A stretch of 64,000 nt of DNA from a bacterium SCSIO 12741 (GCA_024398055.1 CP073749.1:2046594-2110593); one strand, 5' to 3'. Numbered from the stretch's first letter, positions 23,925-34,191 are shown. A program made the numbers and translations. The notes: a model not told the origin generated them from the letters alone.

Positions 23925-26633
23925 ATGGATCAGTTTTCATATCTGAGCAACGGCGACGTAAACGCCCTCGAAGAACTTTACGAACGATACAAGGAAAACC
24001 CGGAAAATGTAGACTACGGCTGGCAAAAATTTTTCCAGGGATTCGAGTTTAACCGGACCAGTTATGAAGATGGAGCAGGAGTGGTTCCTGAGCATGTTCA
24101 AAAGGAATTCAACGTAATCAACTTGATCAACGATTACCGTTCGAGAGGCCACCTGTTCACCAAAACCAATCCCGTTAGAACCCGTCGTACCTACAAGCCA
24201 TCACTCGACTTAATCAATTATGGATTGAGCGATGCGGATATGGATACTGAATTCGACGCCGGTGCTGATGTTGGCTTGGGTAAAGCCAAGTTAAAAGCGA
24301 TTATCGATCACTTGGAACAAACTTACTGTGCTTCTATTGGGGTGGAGTATATGTACATCCGTGATCCAGAGCGCGTCAATTGGTTGAAGGAGAAGTTGGA
24401 ACCTGTTCGAAACACTCCTGAGTTTAATGCCGACGAGAAAAAAGAGATTTTATATAAACTGAATCAAGCTGTAGGGTTTGAGCAGTTTTTGCATAAGAAG
24501 TTTGTAGGGCAAAAGCGATTCTCCCTGGAAGGAGGAGAGTCCCTGATTCCCGCTTTGAACGCCACGGTAGAGCATGGCGCTGAGTTGGGTATCGAAGAGT
24601 TTATTATCGGAATGGCTCACCGTGGAAGATTGAATGTGTTGGCCAACATCTTCAATAAATCGCACGCCGATATTTTCTCCGAATTTGAAGGAAAGGAATA
24701 CGAAGACAACCTTTTCGACGGAGATGTAAAATACCACTTGGGCTATTCTTGTGACGTAACTACCGACCGGGGCAAAAAGGTACACATGACCTTGGCTCCA
24801 AACCCGTCTCACCTCGAGGCTGTGGATCCGGTAGTAGAAGGAATTGCACGGGCTAAGATTGATGATTACCTGGAAGATGAAGGCAAGATCTGCCCGATTC
24901 TCATCCACGGTGATGCTTCCATCGCTGGACAAGGTGTGGTTTATGAAGTCATTCAGATGGCTGGATTGGATGGATACCGCACCGGTGGAACCGTTCATAT
25001 CGTAGTGAACAACCAAATTGGTTTTACCACCAATTACATCGATGGACGCTCCAGTACCTACTGTACCGATGTGGGTAAAGTGACGCTTTCTCCTGTGTTT
25101 CACGTAAACGGAGATGATGTAGAAGCTGTAGTGCACACTATTAAGCTGGCCCTGGAATACCGTCAAAAATTTAACCGGGATGTATTTATCGACTTGCTGT
25201 GTTACCGGAAGTACGGTCACAACGAAGGTGATGAGCCTCGATTCACACAGCCATTGTTGTACAAAATCATCTCCAAGCACCCGAACCCAAGAGATATCTA
25301 CCTGCAAAAGTTGATTTCGGAAGGAGTGGCCGATAAAGCCCTCGTTAAGCAAACCGAAGATCAGTTAAAAGCCATTATGCAGGCTGATTTGGATGAGTCC
25401 AAAAAGAGTAAACTGGCTGTAATTACCAGCTTTTTGGAGCACACTTGGGAAGGCGTTCGGGAAGCTGAATTAAAAGATTACGCCAGCTCTCCAGATACAG
25501 GAGTAGATAAAGCAACCTTGCAAAAGCTGGGTAAGCTTATCTCTGAATTGCCTGCTGATAAACCTTTCTTCAAGAAGATGCAAAGGTTGATGGGTGAGCG
25601 AGCCAAAATGGTGGATGAGGGCACAAAGCTCGACTGGGCCATGGGCGAATTGCTGGCTTATGCTACTTTGCTTAACGAAGGTCACGGAGTTAGAATTAGT
25701 GGTCAGGACGTGGAGCGAGGGACTTTCTCGCACCGCCATGCAGTGATCAAACTGGAAGACTCCGAGGAAGAATACGTTCCCCTCAGACAGGTTAATCAAG
25801 AAGGTAAGTTTGAAATTTACAACTCCCTGCTTTCCGAATATGGAGTGCTTGGATTTGAATATGGTTATGCGATGGCTTCGCCCAATGACCTCGTTGTTTG
25901 GGAAGCTCAGTTTGGCGACTTCTTCAATGGAGCCCAAATCATCATCGACCAGTTTTTGAGTGCCGCTGAAGACAAGTGGAAATTGATGAATGGATTGACC
26001 ATGCTTCTTCCTCACGGATATGAAGGTCAAGGTGCAGAACATTCTTCGGCTCGTTTGGAGCGTTTTCTGCAATTGAGCGCAGAGAACAACATGCAAATTG
26101 CCAACTGTACTACACCGGCCAGTTTCTTCCACATTCTTCGCCGACAGTTGAAACGCCCATTCAGAAAACCACTGATCGTATTTACCCCGAAAAAGTTGTT
26201 GCGCTATCCGAAGTGTGTTTCTACTTTGGATGATTTGGCCAACGGTGGCTTCAAAGAAGTATTGGACGATCCAGTCGCCGATCCTGCTAAAGTGGAGAAG
26301 GTGATGTTTATGAGTGGAAAGATCTACTACGATTTGCTTGAAGAGCGTGAGAAACGAGGTGCCGACAATGTAGCCTTTGTTCGCTTGGAGCAACTTTATC
26401 CAGTGCCTTACGAACAATTGGAGGCCGTTTTGGAGAAATATAATAAAGCCACGCGTACCGTTTGGATTCAGGAAGAACCTGAGAACATGGGTGCCTGGTC
26501 ATTCATCCTGAGACGCTTCCCGAAAGCGAATTTGGAATTGGTGAGCCGTAAAAGTAGTGCTTCACCAGCCACAGGGTCCAGCAAAAGACATGCTGCTCGT
26601 GTAGCTCATTTGATGGACGAAGCATTTAAATAG
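23925..26633 (+). CDS. sucA: 2-oxoglutarate dehydrogenase E1 component
   Basis: SucA is the thiamine-diphosphate E1 subunit that decarboxylates 2-oxoglutarate in the TCA cycle. The 902-residue protein has the N-terminal E2-interaction segment (FSYLSNGDVNALEELYERY), MAHRGRLNVL near 228, the ThDP/Mg site GDASIAGQGVVYEV near 336, NNQIGFTT and the C-terminal transketolase half with GHGVRISGQDVERGTFSHRHAV. ATG 23925 is chosen over GTG 23901 because the latter lies in the promoter. sucB follows after 27 bases. E3 is not encoded nearby and is presumably shared. Confidence 0.96.
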   Translation: MDQFSYLSNGDVNALEELYERYKENPENVDYGWQKFFQGFEFNRTSYEDGAGVVPEHVQKEFNVINLINDYRSRGHLFTKTNPVRTRRTYKPSLDLINYGLSDADMDTEFDAGADVGLGKAKLKAIIDHLEQTYCASIGVEYMYIRDPERVNWLKEKLEPVRNTPEFNADEKKEILYKLNQAVGFEQFLHKKFVGQKRFSLEGGESLIPALNATVEHGAELGIEEFIIGMAHRGRLNVLANIFNKSHADIFSEFEGKEYEDNLFDGDVKYHLGYSCDVTTDRGKKVHMTLAPNPSHLEAVDPVVEGIARAKIDDYLEDEGKICPILIHGDASIAGQGVVYEVIQMAGLDGYRTGGTVHIVVNNQIGFTTNYIDGRSSTYCTDVGKVTLSPVFHVNGDDVEAVVHTIKLALEYRQKFNRDVFIDLLCYRKYGHNEGDEPRFTQPLLYKIISKHPNPRDIYLQKLISEGVADKALVKQTEDQLKAIMQADLDESKKSKLAVITSFLEHTWEGVREAELKDYASSPDTGVDKATLQKLGKLISELPADKPFFKKMQRLMGERAKMVDEGTKLDWAMGELLAYATLLNEGHGVRISGQDVERGTFSHRHAVIKLEDSEEEYVPLRQVNQEGKFEIYNSLLSEYGVLGFEYGYAMASPNDLVVWEAQFGDFFNGAQIIIDQFLSAAEDKWKLMNGLTMLLPHGYEGQGAEHSSARLERFLQLSAENNMQIANCTTPASFFHILRRQLKRPFRKPLIVFTPKKLLRYPKCVSTLDDLANGGFKEVLDDPVADPAKVEKVMFMSGKIYYDLLEEREKRGADNVAFVRLEQLYPVPYEQLEAVLEKYNKATRTVWIQEEPENMGAWSFILRRFPKANLELVSRKSSASPATGSSKRHAARVAHLMDEAFK

Positions 26634-26660
26634 ACAAAAGAGAACAACAATAGCTGAATA

Positions 26661-27908
26661 ATGGCAGAAGAAATGAAAATCCCCAGCCCTGGGGAGTCAA
26701 TTACTGAAGTTGAAATCGCTTCCTGGTTAGTGGAAGATGGCGAATATGTAGAGGTAGATCAGGTGATCGCTGAAATCGATTCGGACAAAGCTACCCTGGA
26801 ATTAACCGCTGAATTTTCAGGCGGAATCAAGCTCTTAGTTGAAGAAGGGGAAACCGTTGAGGTAGGACAAGTTGTTTGCTCCATCGATACCTCGGTAAAA
26901 GGGGAACCCAAAAAGGCTCCAGCCGAAGCTGAAGCAGCCCCTGCTGCCAAAGCGGAAGCTGCTCCTGCCGCAAAGGCTGAGCCCGCCGCTGCTAAGCCAG
27001 ACCCAAATAGCGATGCAAAAGCATCTCCTTTGGCCAAGGAAATCATGAAACAAAATGATATCCGAGCTGATAAATTGGCTGGTTCAGGACCTAATGGCCG
27101 AATTGTTCGTTCTGACGTGGAAGCCTACATCTCAGGTGGTATCGATACGAGTCAAATCATGGCTGGTTGGGGTGGTACCCGTGATGAGGAGCGTAAAAAA
27201 ATGTCTTCTCTTCGTCGTAAAGTAGCTCAGCGTTTGGTTTCTGTAAAACAGGAAACCGCCATGCTAACCACCTTCAATGAGGTGGATATGAGTTACGTGA
27301 TGGACGTTCGCAAGAAATACAAAGACGCTTTTAAAGAGAAGCATGGTGTTGGTTTAGGATTTATGTCCTTCTTTACCAAAGCTTGTACCGAAGCCCTTCG
27401 TTTGTATCCTACGGTGAATGGAATGATTGACGGTAACGAAATCATTACCCACGATTATGCCGATGTGGGGATTGCTGTTAGTTCTCCTAAAGGTTTGATG
27501 GTTCCTGTAGTTCGCAATGCCGAGCAAATGAGTCTGGCTGAAATTGAGGCGGAAATCAAACGTTTGGCGATTAAAGCCCGGGACGGTAAACTGAGCATCG
27601 ACGAGATGACAGGAGGTACCTTTACCATTACCAATGGTGGTGTTTTCGGTTCTATGTTGAGTACTCCGATTATCAATCCTCCACAATCTGCTATTTTGGG
27701 TATGCACAACATTGTTGAGCGTCCAATCGCGGTAAACGGAAAGGTTGAAATTCGTCCAATCATGTATGTAGCGTTGTCCTACGATCACCGTATTATTGAT
27801 GGTAAGGAATCCGTATCCTTCTTGTACAAGGTGAAAGAAATGATTGAGAATCCATTGAAGCTGATGTTCGGAGCTAAGTCTCCTGAAGAAGTTTTACTGG
27901 GACTATAA
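26661..27908 (+). CDS. sucB: 2-oxoglutarate dehydrogenase E2, dihydrolipoyl succinyltransferase
   Basis: SucB transfers succinyl from lipoate to CoA in the 2-oxoglutarate dehydrogenase complex. The 415-residue protein has one lipoyl domain with Lys43 in [11 protein letters not shown], an Ala/Pro/Lys linker (about 78-110), a peripheral subunit-binding domain ([14 protein letters not shown], about 114-148) and the catalytic domain ending with His376 and Asp380 of [11 protein letters not shown]. Lys43 would be lipoylated through the LipB route encoded at 5668. It is the second gene of the sucAB operon and a small secreted-protein gene follows after 9 bases. Confidence 0.96.
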   Translation: MAEEMKIPSPGESITEVEIASWLVEDGEYVEVDQVIAEIDSDKATLELTAEFSGGIKLLVEEGETVEVGQVVCSIDTSVKGEPKKAPAEAEAAPAAKAEAAPAAKAEPAAAKPDPNSDAKASPLAKEIMKQNDIRADKLAGSGPNGRIVRSDVEAYISGGIDTSQIMAGWGGTRDEERKKMSSLRRKVAQRLVSVKQETAMLTTFNEVDMSYVMDVRKKYKDAFKEKHGVGLGFMSFFTKACTEALRLYPTVNGMIDGNEIITHDYADVGIAVSSPKGLMVPVVRNAEQMSLAEIEAEIKRLAIKARDGKLSIDEMTGGTFTITNGGVFGSMLSTPIINPPQSAILGMHNIVERPIAVNGKVEIRPIMYVALSYDHRIIDGKESVSFLYKVKEMIENPLKLMFGAKSPEEVLLGL

Positions 27909-27917
27909 TTTCCTTTC

Positions 27918-28472
27918 ATGTTTATTAGTCGACTGTGGCTTGCATTCTTGGGAGTGATTCTCTTGAATGGGCTATGGTTCACGACTGCCTGTGCTCAATC
28001 AGGTAGCAGCTATTACGATCAGTATACAGCGCAGGGGAAGTATCGTTTCTTTGGGCAAATCCACGATCACTTTGAGGTTACTCAATATTTAAAAGGAGCT
28101 ACCATCCGCATTCGATCCGAATACGGTGGAGAATTGGTGCTGCAAGCTGATGAGCAAGGTGAATTTGAAACCACGCTTGATTTTGGGGTGAACTACGTGG
28201 TCTTTTTCGAAGATTCGGGCTATGTAACCAAATATTTGGCCGTAGAGCTTCAAGACGCAGAGGAAAAGTACCTGGACCCAAATTGCACCCCTTATCCCAT
28301 TCGGGTATCCATGCTTGAAGATGTGGATGGAGTGGATTATCACCTTTTTGAAAACCCGGTAGGAAGCATTGTTCTCGACCCTGATAACCGTTGTTTTGAT
28401 TGGGTTATCGGAATGTCTGAAAAAGATTACTCCCGCTTAATTCGAACCGTGAGAAAAAAGAGTTCCCGTTGA
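27918..28472 (+). CDS. Predicted secreted protein of unknown function
   Basis: I do not recognise a named family. The 184-residue protein has a signal peptide (hydrophobic 8-25, cleavage near TACAQ). The mature part begins with YYDQYTAQGKYRFFG and has a beta-rich middle (LKGATIRIRSEYGGE, LQADEQGEFETTLDFG, YVVFFEDSGYVTKYL) that resembles the carboxypeptidase-regulatory-like beta sandwich found before OmpA domains in Bacteroidota, but no OmpA domain follows. Two Cys remain in the mature chain (CTPYP, DNRCFDW). It starts 9 bases after sucB, so it may be co-transcribed with the TCA genes, which is odd for a secreted protein. Confidence 0.65.
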   Translation: MFISRLWLAFLGVILLNGLWFTTACAQSGSSYYDQYTAQGKYRFFGQIHDHFEVTQYLKGATIRIRSEYGGELVLQADEQGEFETTLDFGVNYVVFFEDSGYVTKYLAVELQDAEEKYLDPNCTPYPIRVSMLEDVDGVDYHLFENPVGSIVLDPDNRCFDWVIGMSEKDYSRLIRTVRKKSSR

Positions 28473-28553
28473 TTTAACGAGGTTTTTTTGAGCGGATTCC
28501 TTCCCCTTTTTGCAGGTCATTACGGAAGAATTTTACCAGGACTGAGGATTGGC

Positions 28554-28561
28554 TATATTTG
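28554..28561 (+). promoter_or_regulatory. TATATTTG -7 box upstream of the propeller histidine kinase gene
   Basis: TATATTTG matches TAnnTTTG and ends 22 bases before the ATG at 28584. No -33 TTG is present at the right distance. Confidence 0.4.
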
Positions 28562-28583
28562 GGTTCAATTACCAGTCTAAACT

Positions 28584-31514
28584 ATGGGAATTCGAGTAGC
28601 CCTTCTGCTCCTTACCTTTCTCTTATGCCATGTGGCCAAGGGGCAGATTCCAGGAATGATTGTGTATTCAAATGAACAGGGGTTTCCTGGGGCTACCCCC
28701 TATTTGGTTACCCAGGATTCCAGAGGGTTTATTTGGGTAGGGACCGACCACGGAGCCGTACGTTTCGATGGAAATTCATTTCAGGTTTATGACGAACAAG
28801 ATGGCTTGGAGGATAAAGAAATTCTTCATGTGCTGCCCGATGATTCCGGTCGTGTCTTTTTTATACCCATTCTCAATCAAATCCAAATTTTGGATGGCGG
28901 AAAAACCTATCCTCTTCGGGGGTTAAATAACCGGGATGTCAATCAGGTTTATCGAGATTCGAGAACCGGAAGAATCTGGATTTTCGATGCTGAAAATTCG
29001 GGGCAGATTCAATGTGTTCAGGGTGATTCATTGAAACAGGTCGAAGTGCTGATGAACCGTCCTTACCGTGTGTTTGGTGTGCATAATAATAAGATGTTGC
29101 TTTCCGAAATTTGGATGGATACAACTGATTTTCAACTGGGAATTTACGACCTGAATGCGAAGCAATTTTTACCCTTTAGAAAGCAGGGTGTATTTGTTGA
29201 CGCCTCCTTTCTTCGATGGTACGATGAAGCGGAGATTCTGGTGGCTAAGGGAGAGTCTCGAAATGAGGTGGAGATGTTTGCCATGCATCAGGATACTCCC
29301 GTTTTCAAGGCCCGTTTTCCATTACAGAATCGTTTTAGAGAACTTCATGTAGATGTGGCAGGAAATATTTGGATATGGTATCAAGGAGGAGGGCTTCAAT
29401 TCTGGGCAGAATCTGACCCGGGAAGAGTACCAGTGAATTTGTTTCCAGATCAAGAGGTGCAGGGATTGTGTACCGATCGAGATCACAATCTGTGGCTGAC
29501 CATTAAGGATGTTGGGCTGGTTTTTATCTCCCAAAGTCATTGGCAGAACGCAGTGCGTTTGCAGCAAAAAGGATTGCTTGAGTTACAGGCTAAATCCATT
29601 TTTGTAGACAGTTCAGGTAGGTTTCTTTGGGGGCATCTTAAGGAGTCTAAAATTACCGAGAGCTATCACGGAAGGTTAAACGTTCACTCCTTTTCCGGAG
29701 ACGCTGCAAATGGAATAAAATCTATCCATCGTTTTGGAGAACACCTGATTGCCGTAAATCAAAGCAACCTGATATTTATTGAAGGTCCTCTTAAGGGGCA
29801 AATTCTGGACGTTGGCGGATCGATAAAAGATGTTGCTTATTGGGCGGCAGATACCATTTTGGTTGCTACACATCACGCTTTGATTCAGCTGAGTTCCTCT
29901 GATGAAGATTTGAAGTTAACCGAACTTAATTTCGGTCGGGGAACATGTCTTGAAAAAACGCAGGATGGAATCCTATGGCTGGGAACACCCAATGGTTTGT
30001 TTCGAATGGCAAATCTTCAAACTCCAAAGGAGCGGGTCAGTGAATCCTCCATTGCCCATGCTTCGATAACCGATATGATCTCGATGCCTGGTGGTGAACT
30101 TTTGGTTGGAACTGCGTTTGGAGGTTTATTTCTTCACGGTGGAGATACCCGTGAATTTGAAACGGTGGAAAACTCAGATTCTTTGCGCCCGGGATACATT
30201 CGAAAGCTTGTAGTTCGAAACGATTCTGCAATTTGGATAGCCAGCGATCGGGGAATATTTCGGTTATTATTAACCAAGAATCAATCCTGGACTCTACAAC
30301 CTTTTGAATTTCAGAATGATCTCCCTTCAGAGTATATTTCAGATTTGGTAGAATGGCAGGACACCCTCTATTTTATTACTCCTGAAGGAGTAGGGATTGC
30401 TCCCATTCAAATCCAATCGACTCGGCGGTCTCAGAACAAAAAGGTTTGGATTAGTAGAATAAGTTCTTCGGGGCAACAAAAGGTTTTTCCTCAACAATGG
30501 GAGAGTCAATCGCCCGTTGGGCAGTTGGATTTAGAGCTTAGTTCCCTATCATTCGGTGGTTTGAAAGATCGGAAAATTGCCTACCGTTTGGATTCGGACG
30601 AGTCCTGGAAGTATACGACAACAACTTCTTTAACCTTTTCCAGATTACCACCCGATTCGTATGAATTTCAAACCCAATTGGTGGATCGCCATAAGATGCC
30701 TCTTGGTCCGATATCATCAATGCCAATAACTATTCATCCCGCTTTTTGGCAGACCTATTGGTTTATAGGATTGGTGCTTTTGTTTTCCATAGGAGTGCTT
30801 GCCACGATTGCGATTTGGGCGATTTCTTTTACCCGAAGAAAAAAGTGGAATCAGTTACAACAGAAACGAAAATTGGCCGAGTTAGAACTCGAAGCCATCA
30901 AGGCTCAAATTAATCCCCACTTTATCTACAACTGCCTCAATTCCATTCAGTATTTCGTGTATCAAGGAAAAGTAGAGGAGGTGCGTTTGAGTTTAGAACG
31001 ATTTGCTCAGCTCATTCGTCATACACTTCAGTTTTCGCAGCAAAACTTTGTGACTTTGGAAGAGGAGTTGGAGTATTTGCAAAATTACATGGAGCTGGAG
31101 CGAATGAGGTTCGGCGAACAACTCAAGGTTCAAATTGATGTTGACCCAGATCTCCATTTACAGCGCTTAATTCCGGCCATGGTCGTTCAGCCTTACTTGG
31201 AAAATGCCATTAAACATGGTGTCTCAGCTCAGGGGGAGTCCTTAACTATTCAGGTCAAGTTTAAGGTAAAAGGGGAGTCCTTAACTATTTTGGTTGAAGA
31301 TGATGGTCCAGGAATAATACCCGCTCAGAGCGACGGTCGCCGCAAGAAATTAGGACACCGCATATCTGGTTCCAGGCTCAAGAGTTATCACCAACTATAC
31401 CAACTTGATTTAGAAGTGCAATTTTCCGACCTGAAATCCTCAAGCTCCGGTAGGAGTGGAGCTCGGGTCACCCTATTAATTCCACCTATTAGCTATGAAA
31501 ACATCCGAATTTAA
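28584..31514 (+). CDS. Propeller-sensor histidine kinase of the LytS type
   Basis: This is a membrane sensor of 976 residues. A signal peptide (ending near AKGQ) is followed by about 600 residues of two-component regulator propeller repeats (DSRGFIWVGTDHGAVRFDG, DHNLWLTIKD, DGILWLGTPNGLFRM, and others), then a Y_Y_Y-like beta domain (about 625-715), one membrane span (about 722-750) and a cytoplasmic His_kinase domain with His779 in INPHFIYNCLNS and an ATPase domain (VVQPYLENAIKHG, VEDDGPGI). Family members sense extracytoplasmic ligands with the propeller. It overlaps the LytTR regulator gene by 20 bases. No polysaccharide utilisation genes are adjacent, so the ligand is unknown. Confidence 0.9.
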   Translation: MGIRVALLLLTFLLCHVAKGQIPGMIVYSNEQGFPGATPYLVTQDSRGFIWVGTDHGAVRFDGNSFQVYDEQDGLEDKEILHVLPDDSGRVFFIPILNQIQILDGGKTYPLRGLNNRDVNQVYRDSRTGRIWIFDAENSGQIQCVQGDSLKQVEVLMNRPYRVFGVHNNKMLLSEIWMDTTDFQLGIYDLNAKQFLPFRKQGVFVDASFLRWYDEAEILVAKGESRNEVEMFAMHQDTPVFKARFPLQNRFRELHVDVAGNIWIWYQGGGLQFWAESDPGRVPVNLFPDQEVQGLCTDRDHNLWLTIKDVGLVFISQSHWQNAVRLQQKGLLELQAKSIFVDSSGRFLWGHLKESKITESYHGRLNVHSFSGDAANGIKSIHRFGEHLIAVNQSNLIFIEGPLKGQILDVGGSIKDVAYWAADTILVATHHALIQLSSSDEDLKLTELNFGRGTCLEKTQDGILWLGTPNGLFRMANLQTPKERVSESSIAHASITDMISMPGGELLVGTAFGGLFLHGGDTREFETVENSDSLRPGYIRKLVVRNDSAIWIASDRGIFRLLLTKNQSWTLQPFEFQNDLPSEYISDLVEWQDTLYFITPEGVGIAPIQIQSTRRSQNKKVWISRISSSGQQKVFPQQWESQSPVGQLDLELSSLSFGGLKDRKIAYRLDSDESWKYTTTTSLTFSRLPPDSYEFQTQLVDRHKMPLGPISSMPITIHPAFWQTYWFIGLVLLFSIGVLATIAIWAISFTRRKKWNQLQQKRKLAELELEAIKAQINPHFIYNCLNSIQYFVYQGKVEEVRLSLERFAQLIRHTLQFSQQNFVTLEEELEYLQNYMELERMRFGEQLKVQIDVDPDLHLQRLIPAMVVQPYLENAIKHGVSAQGESLTIQVKFKVKGESLTILVEDDGPGIIPAQSDGRRKKLGHRISGSRLKSYHQLYQLDLEVQFSDLKSSSSGRSGARVTLLIPPISYENIRI

Positions 31515-32259
31515 AGTCCTTATTGTAGACGATGAAGCTCCAGCTCGGGACATGATGGAGTTGCTCATCCAAAATCATTTTCCAGAAATTGGCCAGGTGC
31601 AGAAAGCGAATGGTGTGGAAATGGCTAAGGAGGTCCTGAATCAGTTTGACCCCGATCTGATTTTTCTGGATGTAGAAATGGGGGACCAAAGCGGGTTTGA
31701 ATTGTTGGATCAAATTCAGGCTAAATCTTGTCAAGTCATTTTCGTTACTGCCCATGATCAATATGCTATTCGTGCCCTTCGAGCATCGGCCGTAGATTAT
31801 CTATTGAAACCTGTAGTTCTGGAAGATTTTAAAAGAGCAGTTAACAAGGCCTTAAAGCATTCTGTTGCGCCAACATCTGAAATCATTCCTGCCGATTTAA
31901 AAGGTTTAATGAGTCAAATGAACCAAAAGGAGTTAACCAAAATTGGTGTGCCAGATATTCATGGGCTTCAAATGGTAGAAATTGATGACATCGTGAGGTG
32001 CAAGGCCGATGATAATTATACCTACCTCTATTTGAAGGATGGAAACCGGATCACAGCTTCGCGTTCATTGAGCCATTATGAGAAGGAATTGAAAAATCAT
32101 GGATTCCTCCGGGTTCACCATCGGCACCTGGTCAACTTAAATTACATCGTTCGTTATCAAAAAGGAAAAGGAGGAGGGGAGCTTGAAATGCGAGATCATT
32201 CTTGTGTTGAGGTCTCTACCCGTAAGAAGCCCGAGTTAATGAAGGTGCTACGAGTTTAG
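31495..32259 (+). CDS. LytTR-family response regulator
   Basis: This is the cognate regulator of the propeller kinase, 254 residues. The receiver domain (about 6-122) has VDDEAPA, the phospho-acceptor Asp59 in IFLDVEM, and Lys in YLLKPV. The LytTR DNA-binding domain follows (about 150-253) with IVRCKADDNYTYLYL, FLRVHHRHLVNLNYI and a typical end. The ATG lies within the kinase gene, 20 bases before its stop, so translation is probably coupled. Target promoters cannot be named. It converges with the OmpA-family gene 18 bases away. Confidence 0.93.
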   Translation: MKTSEFKVLIVDDEAPARDMMELLIQNHFPEIGQVQKANGVEMAKEVLNQFDPDLIFLDVEMGDQSGFELLDQIQAKSCQVIFVTAHDQYAIRALRASAVDYLLKPVVLEDFKRAVNKALKHSVAPTSEIIPADLKGLMSQMNQKELTKIGVPDIHGLQMVEIDDIVRCKADDNYTYLYLKDGNRITASRSLSHYEKELKNHGFLRVHHRHLVNLNYIVRYQKGKGGGELEMRDHSCVEVSTRKKPELMKVLRV

Positions 32260-32277
32260 CTCAGAGTCCAGATTAAT

Positions 32278-34191
32278 TTATAGCACCGTAAACTCCACCC
32301 GACGGTTTTGCTTCCTTCCTTCAGGGGTATCATTGGTAGCAATAGGTTTGGCCTCCCCATACCCAACGCCCACCATACGATTGGCAGGAATTCCCTTATC
32401 AACGAGGTATTTTTTTACGGCTTCAACCCGTTTTTTCGAAAGCGTTTCATTGACCTGTTCACTACCCGTATTGTCCGTATGTCCGCCCAATTCGATTTTC
32501 AAAGTGGGGTTCCGTTTCATCAACTTGTACAGCTTATCCAATTCAACCCGACTCTTGCTGAGAAGAGCTGCTTTGCCGGTTTGAAAGTAGATGTTATTAA
32601 GCTGCACGGTAACGCCCTTAATAATGGGATCGAGGTAGATGTCCATCTCAATAGGATCAAACTGGCTTCTTTCCTGGTATTCGAAGGATACACTCTTAAA
32701 CAAGTAACCTGGAGTTTCTGCGTAAAAGGCATAATCGCTCCCTTCGGTCAAAATCATGAGGTACTTACCCGTGCCTGGTTCGGAATGAACAAATCCCACA
32801 GTTTCTTTGGTTTCAAGATCTACCAATTTTAACTCGGCCTGGATCGGCTTTTTGGTTTGGCTGTCAAATACTTTGCCTCGTACGTAATTACTTCGGTGTC
32901 CCAGCTTTAACTCCGGTGGAACCTGAAAACGATAAATAAGGGATGCCGTCGGAATCGGATTTTCGGTGGCGTAGGTTTCGCGACTGTAGTATCCCGTGCG
33001 CCCATCGGCGGTGACGAATAGTGCAGTTTGGTTTCTTTGGTCGTTAATGGGAAAGCCCAGGTTGCGAGGTTCGGTCCAGTTTCCAGCTTCTTTTTCGGAA
33101 AGGAAAAGATCATATCCACCCAGTCCTGGCCAGCCCTGTGAGGTGAAGAAAAGAGAATAGCCATTAGCATGTAAAAATGGCGAACCTTCATTTTTCTCTG
33201 TATTTATCCAGCTTCCCGCATTTTGTGCATTCGACCACGTTCCAGATTCATCCTGATGACTGTAATAGATATCCAAGCCTCCTGTTCCGCCTTCTCTATC
33301 CGATACGAAATACAAGGTTCTTCCATCTGCTGAAAGACTCGGCTGTGCTTCATAGGCTTCTGTGTTGATCGCTGCTCCCAGGTTTTTAAGAGTACTCCAT
33401 TGGCCATTTTTTTCCTTGTGACTCACATAGAGATCGCATTGTCCGAAATTCTCTCGTTCAGAGCCGCAGTAGCTAAGCACCATCACCATGCCATCTGCCG
33501 ACATACAGGCCGTTCCCTCAGATTCGTGACTATTGATCGAAGAGGGTAGGGCGCTCGGTTCTTGCCAATCGCCATAAAATTCAGCCAGAAAAACATCTTC
33601 ATTTTGAGAGCCCTTATGTCTACGAGTAAACATCAGCTTTTCGCCATCACCAGTGAGTATAGGAAAGTACTGCATCGCCCCTGGCCGATTGATTCGTTCA
33701 TTCAATGCTTCAGGTTCGATGTTTAGTGGATGACTAGAAAGTTCAACGGCCAACTTCAATTGCTCCTTCTTTTCCTCGGCTTTTTCTTTTTCCCGGGCTG
33801 GAAACCTGGGGTGGTTCATGTAGCTGCTATAAAAAGTAAGAGCCGTATCAAAATGCCCTTCATTAAGGTAAAGAGTGCTCAAGGCTGTAAAAGACCTTAA
33901 CGCCGATACCGAAGTGCTGTCTTCTTGCACCACTTTTAGGTAGCCCATTTTTTGGCGATCCGGATGCATTCCGTTGCGGGTGTACAATTGAGCTAATTGA
34001 TACCAGGCCTTGGTAAATGTGGGGTCTGCTTTACAAGCAGCTTCGTATTTCTTAGCAGCTCCCTCTGCATCAAATCCACTTTCGAGTAGAGTTCCCTCCT
34101 GGAGGTAACGCTCTGCTTTGAGTCGTTTTTTAGACTGTCCAAATGAGGAGAAACTAATCAGAAGAAATACAAATAACAGAAACCGTGGCAT
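32278..34191 (-). CDS. TPR-PD40-OmpA protein, PorE-like
   Basis: This is an envelope protein of 637 residues with the domain order seen in the T9SS component PorE: signal peptide (to about FGQ, residue 19), TPR-like helices (about 25-135), a WD40-like PD40 propeller (about 160-410, with LSADGRTLYFVSDREGG as a clear blade), a carboxypeptidase-regulatory-like domain (about 430-510) and a C-terminal OmpA peptidoglycan-binding domain (LGGHTDNTGSEQVNETLS, RMVGVGYGE, NRRVEF). PorE of Porphyromonas is a lipoprotein; I see no lipobox here. Many Bacteroidota encode several such proteins, so a T9SS role is plausible but not proven. It appears monocistronic. Confidence 0.82.
   Translation of the reverse strand: MPRFLLFVFLLISFSSFGQSKKRLKAERYLQEGTLLESGFDAEGAAKKYEAACKADPTFTKAWYQLAQLYTRNGMHPDRQKMGYLKVVQEDSTSVSALRSFTALSTLYLNEGHFDTALTFYSSYMNHPRFPAREKEKAEEKKEQLKLAVELSSHPLNIEPEALNERINRPGAMQYFPILTGDGEKLMFTRRHKGSQNEDVFLAEFYGDWQEPSALPSSINSHESEGTACMSADGMVMVLSYCGSERENFGQCDLYVSHKEKNGQWSTLKNLGAAINTEAYEAQPSLSADGRTLYFVSDREGGTGGLDIYYSHQDESGTWSNAQNAGSWINTEKNEGSPFLHANGYSLFFTSQGWPGLGGYDLFLSEKEAGNWTEPRNLGFPINDQRNQTALFVTADGRTGYYSRETYATENPIPTASLIYRFQVPPELKLGHRSNYVRGKVFDSQTKKPIQAELKLVDLETKETVGFVHSEPGTGKYLMILTEGSDYAFYAETPGYLFKSVSFEYQERSQFDPIEMDIYLDPIIKGVTVQLNNIYFQTGKAALLSKSRVELDKLYKLMKRNPTLKIELGGHTDNTGSEQVNETLSKKRVEAVKKYLVDKGIPANRMVGVGYGEAKPIATNDTPEGRKQNRRVEFTVL

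Noticed and set aside
24450-26417. Two long minus-strand ORFs (about 300 and 315 codons) inside sucA
   Set aside because: They lie antisense to a fully conserved E1 gene, have no recognisable domains and odd composition. They are codon-bias shadows.
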